A stretch of 64,000 bases of DNA from Pseudomonas sp. Os17. GTDB lineage: Bacteria > Pseudomonadota > Gammaproteobacteria > Pseudomonadales > Pseudomonadaceae. The DNA is taken from assembly GCF_001547895.1 (NCBI RefSeq), contig NZ_AP014627.1, positions 1,739,501 through 1,803,500 on the forward strand, given 5' to 3'. The translations under genes and the position numbers were made by a program. Shown here one piece after another: positions 32,984 to 41,906 of this stretch. Within the stretch, counting starts at the first letter, position 1, and each line of letters opens with the position of its first letter. The notes beneath the pieces were generated by a model. It saw only the letters and a list, made by a program, of their open reading frames with translations. It was not told the DNA's origin and ran no database searches.

Positions 32984-34045
32984 ATGAGCGAACGAACGAC
33001 TTCTGCAAGCTGGGCCTTGGGAATAGTCAAGGCTCTGGAGATGGATGGCCTGGACTGCCGCGCTTTGTTCGAGCAGTTGGGGCTCGACTACGGCGCTCTC
33101 GAAGACCCCGACGCGCGCTTCCCCCAGGATTCGATGACCCGGCTCTGGCAGCGTGCCGTCGAGTTGTCCGGCAACCCGGCGATCGGCCTGAACATGGGCA
33201 AGGTGGTGCGTCCGGCATCCTTTCATGTGGCCGGTTACGCCTTGATGTCGAGTCGTACCCTGGTCGAAGGCTTTCAGCGTCTGGTGCGCTATCAGCGCAT
33301 CATTGCCGAAAGCGCCGACCTGAGCTTTCGTCTTTTACCCGAGGGTTATGCGCTGATCCTGACGGTACATGGCGACCATCTGCCGCCCACCCGGCAAAGT
33401 GCCGAGGCCTCGCTGGCCTGCGCACTGGCCCTGTGCAGCTGGTTGACCGGACGGGCCCTGCAGCCACGCAAGGTACTGCTGCAAGGCGAGCAGCCCGAGG
33501 ACCTGCAGCCTTACAAGGAGATGTTCCATGCCCCGCTGGCGTTCTCCGCGCCCTTTGATGCACTGATCTTCGAACGCGCCGACATGGAGGCGCCACTGCC
33601 CACGGCCAACGAGGCGATGGCCTTGCTGCACGATCGTTTTGCCGGCGAGTACCTGGCGCGCTTTTCTGAAAGCCGGGTGACCCACAAGGCGCGGCAGGTG
33701 CTGTGCCGCCTGTTGCCCCAGGGCGAGCCCAAGCGCGAGGTGGTGGCGCAGACCCTGCACCTGTCGCAGCGCACGTTGCAGCGTCGTCTGCAGGAGGAGG
33801 GCACCAGCTTCCAGACCCTGCTGGACGACACCCGGCGAGAGTTGGCCGAGCAGTATCTGGCGCAGCCGCGCATGACCTTGCTGGAGATTGCCTACCTGTT
33901 GGGGTTCGCCGATCCGAGCAATTTCTTCCGGGCGTTTCGCCGCTGGTTCGATACCACGCCGGGTGAGTATCGGGCACGCCTGCTGGCGCTGCCGGCGTCG
34001 GTCAATGACGCCAGAACGCCGGAATACACAACACGAACACCGTAA
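32984..34045 (+). CDS. oruR: AraC-family regulator, OruR-like
   Basis: 353 residues. N-terminal arabinose-binding-type sensor domain (about 10-215; 'GLDCRALFEQLGLDYGALED') and C-terminal AraC helix-turn-helix ('QTLHLSQRTLQRRLQEEGTS', 'LLEIAYLLGFADPSNFFRAF'). The start 'MSERTTSASWALGIVKALEM' is as I recall it for P. aeruginosa OruR, regulator of ornithine utilisation. No ornithine gene is in the window, so the name rests on sequence recollection. Its 3' end overlaps the convergent trkH by 44 bases. Confidence 0.75.
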   Translation: MSERTTSASWALGIVKALEMDGLDCRALFEQLGLDYGALEDPDARFPQDSMTRLWQRAVELSGNPAIGLNMGKVVRPASFHVAGYALMSSRTLVEGFQRLVRYQRIIAESADLSFRLLPEGYALILTVHGDHLPPTRQSAEASLACALALCSWLTGRALQPRKVLLQGEQPEDLQPYKEMFHAPLAFSAPFDALIFERADMEAPLPTANEAMALLHDRFAGEYLARFSESRVTHKARQVLCRLLPQGEPKREVVAQTLHLSQRTLQRRLQEEGTSFQTLLDDTRRELAEQYLAQPRMTLLEIAYLLGFADPSNFFRAFRRWFDTTPGEYRARLLALPASVNDARTPEYTTRTP

Positions 34046-35456
34046 TGATCTCCAGTCGGCCCAGGAGCATGCCCAGGGACAGGATCCACTTGGCGGCATC
34101 CGGCAGGGTCGAGAAGTTGCCCGCCGGGCCGATGGTTTCGCCCAGGCCCGGGCCCACGCCGGATACGGTGCTGGCGGCGCCGGTCAGGGCGGTCATCCAG
34201 TCCAGGCCCAGGAGCGACAGGGCCAGGGCAATCATGCAGATGGTGATGGCGAAGAAGAACGAGAAGGTCAGGATCGAACGGACGATTTCCTCGTCCAGGC
34301 GGTGGCCGTTGTACTTCTGCTTGATCACCGCCCGGGGGTGGATCAGCTGATTGAGGTTGGCCTTGAGCAGGATGTAGGCCACCTGGAAGCGGAAGATCTT
34401 GATCCCTCCGGCCGTGGAGCCTGAACAGCCACCGACGAACCCCAGATAAAAGAACAGCATCAGTGAGAAATTGCCCCACAGGCTGTAGTCGCCCAAGGCG
34501 AACCCGGTGGTGGTGACCACCGAGGTCACGTTCAGCGCCACGTGACGCAGGGCGTCCAGCCAGTGCAGGTCGGTGGTCCACCAGTACCAGGTGCCCAGTA
34601 CCAGCCAGGTCACCAGGAGCATGCCGAGCAGGCCCTGGACCTGCTGATCCTTGATCAACGCCTTGCGGTTGCCGCGCAGGGTCGCCACATAGAGGGCGAA
34701 GGGCAGGCTGCCGAGGATCATCACCACCACCGCCACCCAGTGCACTGCCGGTTGCTGCCAGTGGGCCAGGGAGTCGTCGGAGGTGGAGAAACCGCCGGTG
34801 GAGATTGCCGACATGGCGTGGTTGATGGCGTCGAACACGTTCATGCCGGCCCACCAGAACGCCAGGCTGCCGAAGATGGTGATGCCGACATAGGTGGCGA
34901 CGATCAGGCGCGCCACCATGTGCGAGCGCGGCATGACCTTTTCCGAGCGGTCCGAGGACTCGGTCTGGAACAGGCGCATGCCGCCAATGCGCAGCAGCGG
35001 CAGGATCGCCACCGCCATGCCGATAAAGCCGATGCCCCCCAGCCAGTGCAGCATCGAGCGCCAGATCAGGATGCCCGGGGACATGCTGTCCAGGCCGCTG
35101 AGCACCGTGGCGCCGGTGGCGGTGATGCCGGACATGCTTTCGAAGAACGAATCGGTGTAGCTGATGTGCTGGGTCAGCAGGAACGGCAGGGCGGCAAAGA
35201 TACACACCACCACCCAGCTGGAAACCGTCAGCAGGTACATGTCTCGCGGGCGCAGGTGGATGTGCTCGGGGCGACCGGGAATCACCAGGGCCAGCCCGGC
35301 GATAAAGGTGATCATGCTGGCCCAGAGGAAGGACGGCAGGTCGCCGGTGCGTTCGAAGATCACCAGTGTCGCCATCGGTACCACCATGGCGATGGCCAGG
35401 GTGATGAGGAAGATGCCGATGATGAAGCCAATGATTCTTAAAGTCGGCAACGCCAT
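34002..35456 (-). CDS. trkH: Potassium uptake protein TrkH
   Basis: 484 residues from the ATG at 35456, giving the family's usual length and start ('MALPTLRIIGFIIGIFLITL'); a longer frame to 35525 exists, and an ATG at 35492 has a somewhat better AGG site. Four M-P-M repeats with pore loops ('SGITATGATVLSGLDSMSPG', 'NHAMSAISTGGFSTSDDS', 'TSVVTTTGFALGD', 'GAASTVSGVGPGLGETIGPA'). It is the inner-membrane pore of the Trk system and works with cytosolic TrkA, not in this window. Confidence 0.92.
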   Translation of the reverse strand: MALPTLRIIGFIIGIFLITLAIAMVVPMATLVIFERTGDLPSFLWASMITFIAGLALVIPGRPEHIHLRPRDMYLLTVSSWVVVCIFAALPFLLTQHISYTDSFFESMSGITATGATVLSGLDSMSPGILIWRSMLHWLGGIGFIGMAVAILPLLRIGGMRLFQTESSDRSEKVMPRSHMVARLIVATYVGITIFGSLAFWWAGMNVFDAINHAMSAISTGGFSTSDDSLAHWQQPAVHWVAVVVMILGSLPFALYVATLRGNRKALIKDQQVQGLLGMLLVTWLVLGTWYWWTTDLHWLDALRHVALNVTSVVTTTGFALGDYSLWGNFSLMLFFYLGFVGGCSGSTAGGIKIFRFQVAYILLKANLNQLIHPRAVIKQKYNGHRLDEEIVRSILTFSFFFAITICMIALALSLLGLDWMTALTGAASTVSGVGPGLGETIGPAGNFSTLPDAAKWILSLGMLLGRLEIITVFVLCIPAFWRH

Positions 35457-35578
35457 GTATTGCGCTCGGGCTGGTAGGTGAAGGGCGCTCATTCTACCTG
35501 CGGGGCAGGGCATGTAAACCGGCACCCCGGCGGCGGATGCCGTTAGAATGGCCGGACATTTTTTTCAGGAGGTGGCCG

Positions 35579-36145
35579 ATGGAGGCTCTCGACGCTTTGC
35601 TCAACCGTGTTTCCGTGCCGCGCCTGGTGGAGCCTGCGCCCAGCGCCGCGCAGCGCGAAGCACTGTTCGCCGCCGCCTTGCGCGCGCCGGACCACGGGCA
35701 ATTGCGCCCCTGGCGGTTCCTCACCGTCGAAGGCCAAGCCCGTGATCAGTTGGGCGAACTGCTGGTTGAAGCCGTACAGCTGCAAGGCGGCGAAGTGACT
35801 CAGGCCGCGCTGGACAAGGCCCGGGCCATGCCGCTGCGTGCACCGCTGGTGGTAGTGGTCGTGGCGCGGCTGCAGGAGCATTTCAAGGTGCCCAAGTCCG
35901 AGCAATTGCTGGCGGCGGGCTGTGCAGCCCACGGTATCCTGCTGGCGGCCTATGCCCAGGGCATTGGCGCCGTGTGGCGCACCGGCGAGTTGTCCTATTC
36001 GCCGCACGTGGCCAAGGGGCTGGGCCTGACGGAGGGGGAAGAGATCATTGCCTTCCTGTACCTGGGGACGCCGCTGAACGAGCCTCGGGTCGCACCAAAA
36101 GTCGACACCAGCGAGTTTGTCAGCGCCTGGAGCGCCAAGGCCTGA
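35579..36145 (+). CDS. Nitroreductase family (YdjA-like) FMN protein
   Basis: 188 residues from ATG 35579, preceded by a perfect CAGGAGG. 'MEALDALLNRVSVPRLVEPA' with 'ALRAPDHGQLRPWRF' is the FMN-binding N-terminus of YdjA-type minimal nitroreductases, and 'QGIGAVWRTGELSY' the second FMN segment. Cytosolic NAD(P)H-dependent reductase; natural substrate unknown. Confidence 0.9.
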   Translation: MEALDALLNRVSVPRLVEPAPSAAQREALFAAALRAPDHGQLRPWRFLTVEGQARDQLGELLVEAVQLQGGEVTQAALDKARAMPLRAPLVVVVVARLQEHFKVPKSEQLLAAGCAAHGILLAAYAQGIGAVWRTGELSYSPHVAKGLGLTEGEEIIAFLYLGTPLNEPRVAPKVDTSEFVSAWSAKA

Positions 36146-36169
36146 TCGACACCAGCGGTCGCTGTGTTG

Positions 36170-36225
36170 CATCGCGGGCAAGCCCGTTACCGCCGGACCT
36201 GGCAGTAGCGGCTTGCCCGCGCTGG
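36170..36225. repeat. REP-type palindrome pair
   Basis: ATCGCGGGCAAGCCCG (36171-36186) and CGGCTTGCCCGCG (36209-36221) are inversely related arms of a Pseudomonas REP doublet of the CGGGCAAGCCCG class, between converging genes. Confidence 0.75.
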
Positions 36226-36227
36226 TT

Positions 36228-37569
36228 TCAGGCGGGGGCTGGCGCGCCGGGCATCAGGGGCAACTCCAGGGTGGCGATGAAGCCGCCCTGGGAGTGATTG
36301 TCCAGTAACAGACTGCCGCCGTGACGCTCCGCCGCCCGGCGAGCAATGGCCAGGCCCAGGCCATGGCCGGGTGCGCTTTGCCCTGGTGCGCGGAAGAACG
36401 GCTCACCCAACTGTTTCAGGTGTTCGGCGCCCACCCCGGGCCCGTGGTCGCGCACGCTGATCAGGATCCTGTCGCCCTGGCGCAGGGCCTGGACCTCGAT
36501 CGGTTGCCCGGCGGGGTTGAAGCGCTGGGCATTGCGCAGCAGGTTGTCCACCGCTCGCTCCAGCATGGTCGGCCAGCCTCGCAGGCTCAGCTGCGGCTGG
36601 GCGTCGATCTGCACCTGTTGCTCCGGGCAGGCCAGTTGCGCGTCTTTTTGCAGGGCCAGCAGCAAGGCATTGAGGTCCACGTCCTCGGCGCTGGCGTTGT
36701 CCGCGTCGACCCGGGCCAGCACCAGGATCTCGCTGATCAGCGCCTCCAGGCGATCGCATTCCCGAGTCAGTCGGGGCCACAGCCGCTCCCGCTCTTCGGG
36801 GGCGGCACGCTCGGCCAGGGCCAGGGCAATGCGCAGCCGTGCCAGGGGGGGAACGCAGTTCGTGGGACACATCCCGCAGCAACTGACGCTGGCTGCCAAT
36901 CAGGCTTTGCAGACGCGAGCCCATGCGGTTGAAGTCCCGGGCCAGTACGCCGAACTCGTCGCGCCGATTGGCCAGGCGCGCCAGGCTGTTCTGCTGATAG
37001 CTGGCCTGGCCCAGATCGTGTACGGCGCCGCGCAGGCGGCTCAGCGGACGGGTGATGGACAGGGTTACCAGCAGGCTGAACAGGGTCAGCACCACCAGGG
37101 CAATGGCCAGGGCGCTGAGGGGCCAGGTCAGGCTGTCGCGGTGCCAGGCATCCAGCTCCGGATGGGGGATGCGGTAGATGAACAGATAGGTATCGCCGGT
37201 GGTCGGGCTGGTGTATTCCGCGGTCAGGCGGCGCCAGGGCAGGTGGCGGTCGTCGTTGTTCTGCCGGGCCTCGAAGGCGGCGGCGCGGCGCGGGAAAGTC
37301 CCGCGTACCACCGGGTCGCCGCTCTCATTGAGGACCTGGACATCGATGTGGTACTGGCGCTTGCGCTGCTGGAGGATGTCCTGGGCGGCGTCTTCGCCCT
37401 GGGTTTCGTAGGTTTGCGTCCACTCCGCGGTGAGGCTGTTGAGCCCCGGATGGCGACTGAGGATCCAGGCGTCCTGGTTGAGCATGTGCCCGAGCAGGAT
37501 CGACAACCCGGCAACCAGGGTGATGGCCAGCCAGAAACTGGCCAGGATGCGCCAGAACAATGAACGCAC
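36228..37569 (-). pseudogene. cpxA: CpxA-like sensor histidine kinase, frameshifted in the H-box
   Basis: Two minus-strand frames together make one kinase of about 446 residues. The first (from ATG 37569) has an N-terminal membrane segment, a periplasmic sensor of about 130 residues, a second membrane segment ('LSALAIALVVLTLFSLLVTL'), HAMP, and runs into 'LLRDVSHELRSP'. There it shifts: the plus strand has seven G at 36845-36851 where six would let the frame continue as 'LARLRIALALAERAAP'. The second frame carries the N box 'DNLLRNAQRFNP', 'RDHGPGVG' and 'GHGLGLAIA'. As read, the kinase is cut at its phosphorylation site. Either a real indel (possibly phase-variable) or a homopolymer sequencing error. 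Last gene of cpxR-spy-cpxA. Confidence 0.8.
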
Positions 37570-37635
37570 AGAGACTCCTCGAACGCGAAAGCCCAGTGGC
37601 GCAGGCCACTGGGCTGGGGGATGGACGCTAACGCA

Positions 37636-38073
37636 TTATTGCGCTTTTTGCGGTTGTTGCGCTTTCCAGGCCTTGAACTCGGCCCATTCGGCGCGACGTT
37701 CCTCTTGTTTCTTCACGATGGCGTCGAATTCTTTCTGCTGCTCGGGCTTGAGCAGGGCGCGGATGTCAGCCTGGGTTTTCTGCTGTTTGGCGGCCAGTTC
37801 GTCTTTCATGGCTTTCTGGTCGGCCGGCGAGAGTTTTTCCAGGTATTTTTCCACGACGGCCTTGCGGTCGTGCATTTGCTCGCCCATCAGCTTGCCGATC
37901 TGTTGGCGTTGCTCACGGCTCAGGTCCAGTTGACCGAAGGGGCCTTTGCCGCGCATGTGCTCGCTGTGCCGTGGACCGTCCATCGGCCCCATCGGGCCGT
38001 TGCCCTCAGGCATGGCCATGGCCACGGTTGGCAGGGCGGCGGCGAACAACAGAGCGATCAGGGTCTTGCGCAT
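37636..38073 (-). CDS. Spy/CpxP family periplasmic protein
   Basis: 145 residues. Signal peptide 'MRKTLIALLFAAALPTVAMA', then a Met/Pro/Gly-rich stretch and a long helical domain with two LTxxQ-like motifs ('LSREQRQQI', 'LKPEQQKEF'). Spy and CpxP are cradle-shaped periplasmic chaperones that also damp the Cpx response. It sits between the response regulator and kinase genes; a direct repeat like a CpxR box lies upstream (38156-38171). Confidence 0.88.
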   Translation of the reverse strand: MRKTLIALLFAAALPTVAMAMPEGNGPMGPMDGPRHSEHMRGKGPFGQLDLSREQRQQIGKLMGEQMHDRKAVVEKYLEKLSPADQKAMKDELAAKQQKTQADIRALLKPEQQKEFDAIVKKQEERRAEWAEFKAWKAQQPQKAQ

Positions 38074-38155
38074 GGTGTGTCTCCTTGTCTCATTCCCGGT
38101 AAGTTCCGGATGAGTTCAGGTTACCCAGATCAAGGTCAGCGGCGGTCAGTGGAGG

Positions 38156-38171
38156 GTAAAGCTTGGGTAAA
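38156..38171. promoter_or_regulatory. Candidate CpxR box
   Basis: GTAAA (38156-38160), six bases, GTAAA (38167-38171): a direct repeat with 11-base period, as in E. coli CpxR boxes (GTAAA-N5-GTAAA, spacing somewhat variable). It lies 83 bases upstream of the Spy/CpxP-like start and 41 bases past the end of the response regulator gene. Confidence 0.6.
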
Positions 38172-38211
38172 GACGCCGGGCCGGCGTCCTGACAATGGCG
38201 TCGGGACGCGG

Positions 38212-38889
38212 TTACAGGCTGTAGTAGTAGCCGCGGCTGCGCAGGGCAACGATGCGCGGGCGACCATCTGGGTGGGGGCCGATCTTCTTGCGCAGATTGC
38301 TGACGTGCATGTCCAGGCTGCGGTCGTACAGGGTCAGCTTGCGGCCCAGCGCGATCTGCGCCAGTTCCTGTTTGTCCAGCGGCTCGCCAGGTTGCTTGAG
38401 CAGGGCCTCCAGCAGGCGACTTTCGGAAACCGTGAGACTGATGTCCTGCTCGTCAATGGTGGCCACGCCGCGAATCGGGCTGAAGCACAGGTCGCCCAGC
38501 TCCAGCTGGCTGGAAGCCGCCACCGGGTGGCTGCGGCGCAGGACTGCGCGCAGGCGGGCAGTGAGTTCGCGAGGGTCGCAAGGCTTGGCCAGGTAGTCGT
38601 CGGCGCCCAGTTCCAGGCCGAGGATGCGGTCCAGGGGCTCGCCGCGGGCCGAAAGCATCAGCACCGGCAGGTCGGGGTGGTCGTTGCGCAGTTGCTTGAG
38701 CAGTTCCAGGCCGCTGCCGTCGGGCAGCATGACGTCCAGCACCACGGCTGCCGGGGCCGCTTCGGCCAGGGCCCGGCGTGCGCTCCAGCCATCGTGGCAG
38801 GCACGCACTTGAAAGCCTTCCTGGCCGAGCCAACTGCTCAGGAGCTCGCACAGCTCCTGGTCATCATCAATCAGTAACAGGTCGCTCAT
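38212..38889 (-). CDS. cpxR: CpxR-like response regulator (OmpR family)
   Basis: 225 residues. Receiver domain with the acid pair 'IDDDQE', phospho-acceptor Asp52 ('VVLDVMLPDGSG') and Lys in 'YLAKPCD'; C-terminal OmpR-type winged helix ('LTVSESRLLEALLKQPGEPL', 'LDMHVSNLRKKIGP'). In P. aeruginosa the equivalent order PA3204-PA3206 is cpxR, a Spy-like gene and cpxA, which control envelope stress and efflux. The cognate kinase here is frameshifted. Confidence 0.88.
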   Translation of the reverse strand: MSDLLLIDDDQELCELLSSWLGQEGFQVRACHDGWSARRALAEAAPAAVVLDVMLPDGSGLELLKQLRNDHPDLPVLMLSARGEPLDRILGLELGADDYLAKPCDPRELTARLRAVLRRSHPVAASSQLELGDLCFSPIRGVATIDEQDISLTVSESRLLEALLKQPGEPLDKQELAQIALGRKLTLYDRSLDMHVSNLRKKIGPHPDGRPRIVALRSRGYYYSL

Positions 38890-38896
38890 GAATCAC

Positions 38897-39307
38897 TCAA
38901 TTTAGCCATTGTCGACGCTTGCGATGCCCGCCACTGGCGAAGATACCGCAGAGCAGGGCGATGAGGGCCACGCCGCCGCCAGTGACGAACCATTGCTGCT
39001 GATCGGTCAGCAGTCGCGGCACCGGGTTGGCCTGGGCCTCTTTGAGCTGCAGCTTGAGGCGCTGGTTCTCCTGGCGCAAGCGGGCCAGTTGTGGGCTTTC
39101 CCGTTCGGCGTCGGCGCTTTGCAATTGTTTGCTCAGCTCTTCTCGCAGGCGCTCGCTTTCTTTCAAGCGTTGCTGCAACTCGGTGATCTGACTGCCGGCG
39201 CTCAGGGACAGCGGCGTCGAATGGCCGGTTTCCTGGGTTTCCTCGGCAAGGGCCGGAGCCCCGATCGACAACATGACCAACAGCAGACACAGCGGACCTT
39301 GGCGCAT
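38897..39307 (-). CDS. Membrane-anchored coiled-coil protein
   Basis: 136 residues from ATG 39307, with AGGAG five bases upstream; the longer frame to 39355 lacks one. Signal peptide ('PLCLLLVMLSIGAPALAEE'), a coiled coil ('SQITELQQRLKESERLREEL' and onward), and a C-terminal membrane segment ('WFVTGGGVALIALLCGIFAS') followed by a basic tail. This is the periplasmic coiled-coil plus TM layout of TIGR04211-type proteins but without their SH3 domain. It sits eight bases upstream of cpxR and is probably cotranscribed with it. Confidence 0.7.
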   Translation of the reverse strand: MRQGPLCLLLVMLSIGAPALAEETQETGHSTPLSLSAGSQITELQQRLKESERLREELSKQLQSADAERESPQLARLRQENQRLKLQLKEAQANPVPRLLTDQQQWFVTGGGVALIALLCGIFASGGHRKRRQWLN

Positions 39308-39417
39308 CGAAACTCCTGATTCCAATCGAGTGTTGGGCAGGTTGTCGGCCGTCAAACGAGAATAATGAGCGATTGAGAACGCGATGGACCCTGAAGGTTC
39401 ATCGCGTCGGGGAGGAT

Positions 39418-39717
39418 TTACGGCATCGATTGCCTGAACGGCTTGACCAGCACGTTGGCGTAGACGCCGGCAGTGACGAAGGGGTCGGCTTCGGCCCAGG
39501 CCTGGGCGGCTTCCAGGGACTCGAACTCGGCCACGATCAGGCTGCCGGTGAAGCCGGCGGCGCCGGGGTCGTTGCTGTCGATCGCCGGGTGCGGGCCGGC
39601 CAGCACCACACGCCCTTGCTCATTGAGTACTTGCAGTCGCTCCAGGTGCGCCGGGCGTGCGGCCAGGCGTTTTTCCAGGGAGTTGGCGACGTCTGTGGCA
39701 ATGATTGCGTAAAGCAT
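39418..39717 (-). CDS. yciI: YciI family protein
   Basis: 99 residues from ATG 39717. Ferredoxin-like alpha/beta barrel family; '[20 protein letters not shown]' and the His-Asp region '[15 protein letters not shown]' are the YciI signature. A small cytosolic protein of unclear enzymatic role. It starts one base after the ispZ stop, as in many gammaproteobacteria. Confidence 0.9.
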   Translation of the reverse strand: MLYAIIATDVANSLEKRLAARPAHLERLQVLNEQGRVVLAGPHPAIDSNDPGAAGFTGSLIVAEFESLEAAQAWAEADPFVTAGVYANVLVKPFRQSMP

Positions 39718-39718
39718 G

Positions 39719-40315
39719 TCAGTCCTCGGTTTTCGGGGTAGTGGGATCGGCGTCATGCAGGTGGCGCGACAGGTAGATGCCCTGGCCCACCAGGAATAGT
39801 ACGGTCATGCCCAGGCTGCCGAAGACTTTGAAGTCGACCCAGATGCTCTGGAAAGTGAAGGCGACGAACAGGTTGGCGGCGCCGCAGAACAGGAAGAACG
39901 CGATCCAGGCGATGTTCAGGCGGGTCCACACCGGATCAGGCAGGGTCAGGGCGTGACCCATGATGCGCTTGATCAGCAGGCGGTCGCCGATGAAATGGCT
40001 GCCGATGAAGGCCAGGGCGAACAGCCAGTTGACCACCGGGGCTTTCCACTTGAGGAAGGTTTCGCTGTGGAAGGCCAGGGTCAGGCTGCCGAAGACCAGG
40101 CAGGCGACCAGGGTCAGCCACTGGCTCTTTTCCAGTTTGCGCTGGGAAATGAACAGCGCGCCGTACACCACCAGGGAACTGATGATCAGCACCGCCGTGG
40201 CGCTGTAGATGCCGCCCACGGTGACTTCGTGCCCGGCCAGGTCGACGACCCGGGGATCGATTTTATAGACGATGAAAAACAGGAACAGCGGGATGAAGTC
40301 GATGAATTGTTTCAC
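39719..40315 (-). CDS. ispZ: Septation protein A / intracellular septation protein (YciB/IspZ)
   Basis: 198 residues from a GTG start at 40315, before which no ATG gives the conserved beginning '[18 protein letters not shown]'. Five to six membrane segments; '[20 protein letters not shown]' and '[20 protein letters not shown]' are typical. Inner-membrane protein needed for normal envelope and septation. Upstream of yciI in one transcript. Confidence 0.92.
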   Translation of the reverse strand: MKQFIDFIPLFLFFIVYKIDPRVVDLAGHEVTVGGIYSATAVLIISSLVVYGALFISQRKLEKSQWLTLVACLVFGSLTLAFHSETFLKWKAPVVNWLFALAFIGSHFIGDRLLIKRIMGHALTLPDPVWTRLNIAWIAFFLFCGAANLFVAFTFQSIWVDFKVFGSLGMTVLFLVGQGIYLSRHLHDADPTTPKTED

Positions 40316-40402
40316 AGTGGCAGCCAGAAGCAGGATGTGGCGGCATAATAACAAACATCCTTGGTCGCGAAAGCGCCAGCTGACTTGAGGTTTTAACATC
40401 CT

Positions 40403-41263
40403 GTGAATGTCGATTTGCACTGCCATAGCACGGCCTCCGACGGCGCCCTGGCGCCTGCGGTTCTGGTTGCGCGTGCGTACGAGAGAGGCGTGCGAATCCT
40501 GTCCCTGACCGACCACGACACCCTCGAAGGGCTGGATGAGGCCCGTCAGGCAGCGGCGCAACTGGGCATGCAACTGGTCAATGGCGTCGAACTGTCCTGC
40601 ACCTGGGGCGGCGCCACTATTCATGTGCTGGGCTACGGATTTGATACCCGGGCCCCGGCCCTGGTGACAGCCATCGAGAAACTTCACGCAGGGCGCTGGC
40701 TGCGTTCCGAGGAAATCAGCCGCAAGCTGGCCCTCAAGGGCATGCCGGGCGCTTTGGAAGGCGCCCGGGCCATCCAGCAGGAGCTGGGAGACAGCGGTAA
40801 CGCCCCGGCGCGGCCGCACTTTGCCGACTACCTGGTGCGTGCCGGCTTCGTCAAGGACCGCGCCGAAGCCTTCCGCAAGTGGCTGGGGGCGGGAAAGCTG
40901 GGTGACGTCAAGCTGCACTGGCCCACCCTGGAGGAAACGGTCGGCACCCTGCGCGAGGCCGGTGCCTGGGTCAGCCTGGCCCATCCCTGGCACTACGATT
41001 TCACCCGCAGCAAGCGTCGCCGTCTGATTGCCGACTATATTCAAGCCGGTGGTCATGCAATCGAAGTGGTCAATGGCCATCAACCTGCGGAGCAAGTGGG
41101 CAGTTTGGCTATTCTTGCTCGTGAATTCGGACTGCTGGTCAGCGCCGGCAGTGACTTTCATGGTCCAGGAGGCTGGTCCGAGATCGGCGAATACCGCCCG
41201 GTACCCGAGGATCTGCCACCGCTATGGTGTCGCTTCAAACATGAGCCAATTATTGCCGCCTGA
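40403..41263 (+). CDS. PHP-domain 5'-3' exoribonuclease (RNase AM type)
   Basis: 286 residues from a GTG start. PHP motifs with the metal ligands: '[14 protein letters not shown]', 'LTDHDTLEG', 'GVELSC', 'LAHPWHYD', 'SDFHGPG'. Matches RNase AM (YciV/TrpH), which trims the 5' ends of 5S and 23S rRNA and also removes the 3'-phosphate of nucleoside 3',5'-bisphosphates. First gene of a plus-strand run with yciO, scpA, scpB; divergent from ispZ. Confidence 0.9.
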   Translation: MNVDLHCHSTASDGALAPAVLVARAYERGVRILSLTDHDTLEGLDEARQAAAQLGMQLVNGVELSCTWGGATIHVLGYGFDTRAPALVTAIEKLHAGRWLRSEEISRKLALKGMPGALEGARAIQQELGDSGNAPARPHFADYLVRAGFVKDRAEAFRKWLGAGKLGDVKLHWPTLEETVGTLREAGAWVSLAHPWHYDFTRSKRRRLIADYIQAGGHAIEVVNGHQPAEQVGSLAILAREFGLLVSAGSDFHGPGGWSEIGEYRPVPEDLPPLWCRFKHEPIIAA

Positions 41264-41276
41264 ACAGGTAGAGACA

Positions 41277-41906
41277 GTGAGTCAATTTTTCCAGATCCAC
41301 CCGGAAAACCCCCAGCCGCGCCTGATCAAACAGGCCGTCGAGATCATCCGTGGCGGTGGCGTGGTGATCTATCCCACCGATTCGTCCTATGCGATCGCCT
41401 GCCAGATGGGCGACAAGGCGGCGATCGAGCGGGTGCGCCGCTTGCGGCAACTGGACGACAAGCACAACTTCGCGCTGATCTGCAGCGACCTTTCGCAGTT
41501 GGGCCTGTTCGCCAAGATCGACACTGGCACCTTCCGCCTGCTCAAGGCCCATGTGCCGGGGCCCTATACCTTTATCCTCAATGCCACCCGGGAGGTGCCG
41601 CGCCTGCTGCTGCACCCCAAGCGCCGCACCATCGGCCTGCGGGTGCCGAGCAACCCGATTGCCCTGGCGCTGCTGGCCGAGCTGGGCGAACCGCTGATGA
41701 GTGTCAGCCTGATCATGCCCGGCGACACCGAGGCCCTGAGCGATCCCTATGAGATGCGCCAGTTGCTGGAGCATCAGGTGGACCTGATCATCGACGGCGG
41801 CTTCGGCAGCACCGAGTCGTCCACAGTGATCAGCCTGGCCGATGGCGAGCCGGAAGTGATCCGCGTCGGTTGTGGCGACCCTGCGCCGTTCATGGCCGAG
41901 GCCTAG
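41277..41906 (+). CDS. yciO: YciO family (YrdC/Sua5-like) protein
   Basis: 209 residues from GTG 41277, the family's usual length and start ('SQFFQIHPENPQ'); an ATG at 41241, inside the end of the previous gene, is in frame and would add twelve residues. 'GGGVVIYPTDSSYAIACQMG' and 'VPGPYTFILNA' are the threonylcarbamoyl-AMP synthase fold, with 'LRVPSNPIALALLAELGEP'. YciO is a paralogue of TsaC with weak or uncertain activity. Its TAG abuts the scpA ATG. Confidence 0.9.
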   Translation: MSQFFQIHPENPQPRLIKQAVEIIRGGGVVIYPTDSSYAIACQMGDKAAIERVRRLRQLDDKHNFALICSDLSQLGLFAKIDTGTFRLLKAHVPGPYTFILNATREVPRLLLHPKRRTIGLRVPSNPIALALLAELGEPLMSVSLIMPGDTEALSDPYEMRQLLEHQVDLIIDGGFGSTESSTVISLADGEPEVIRVGCGDPAPFMAEA

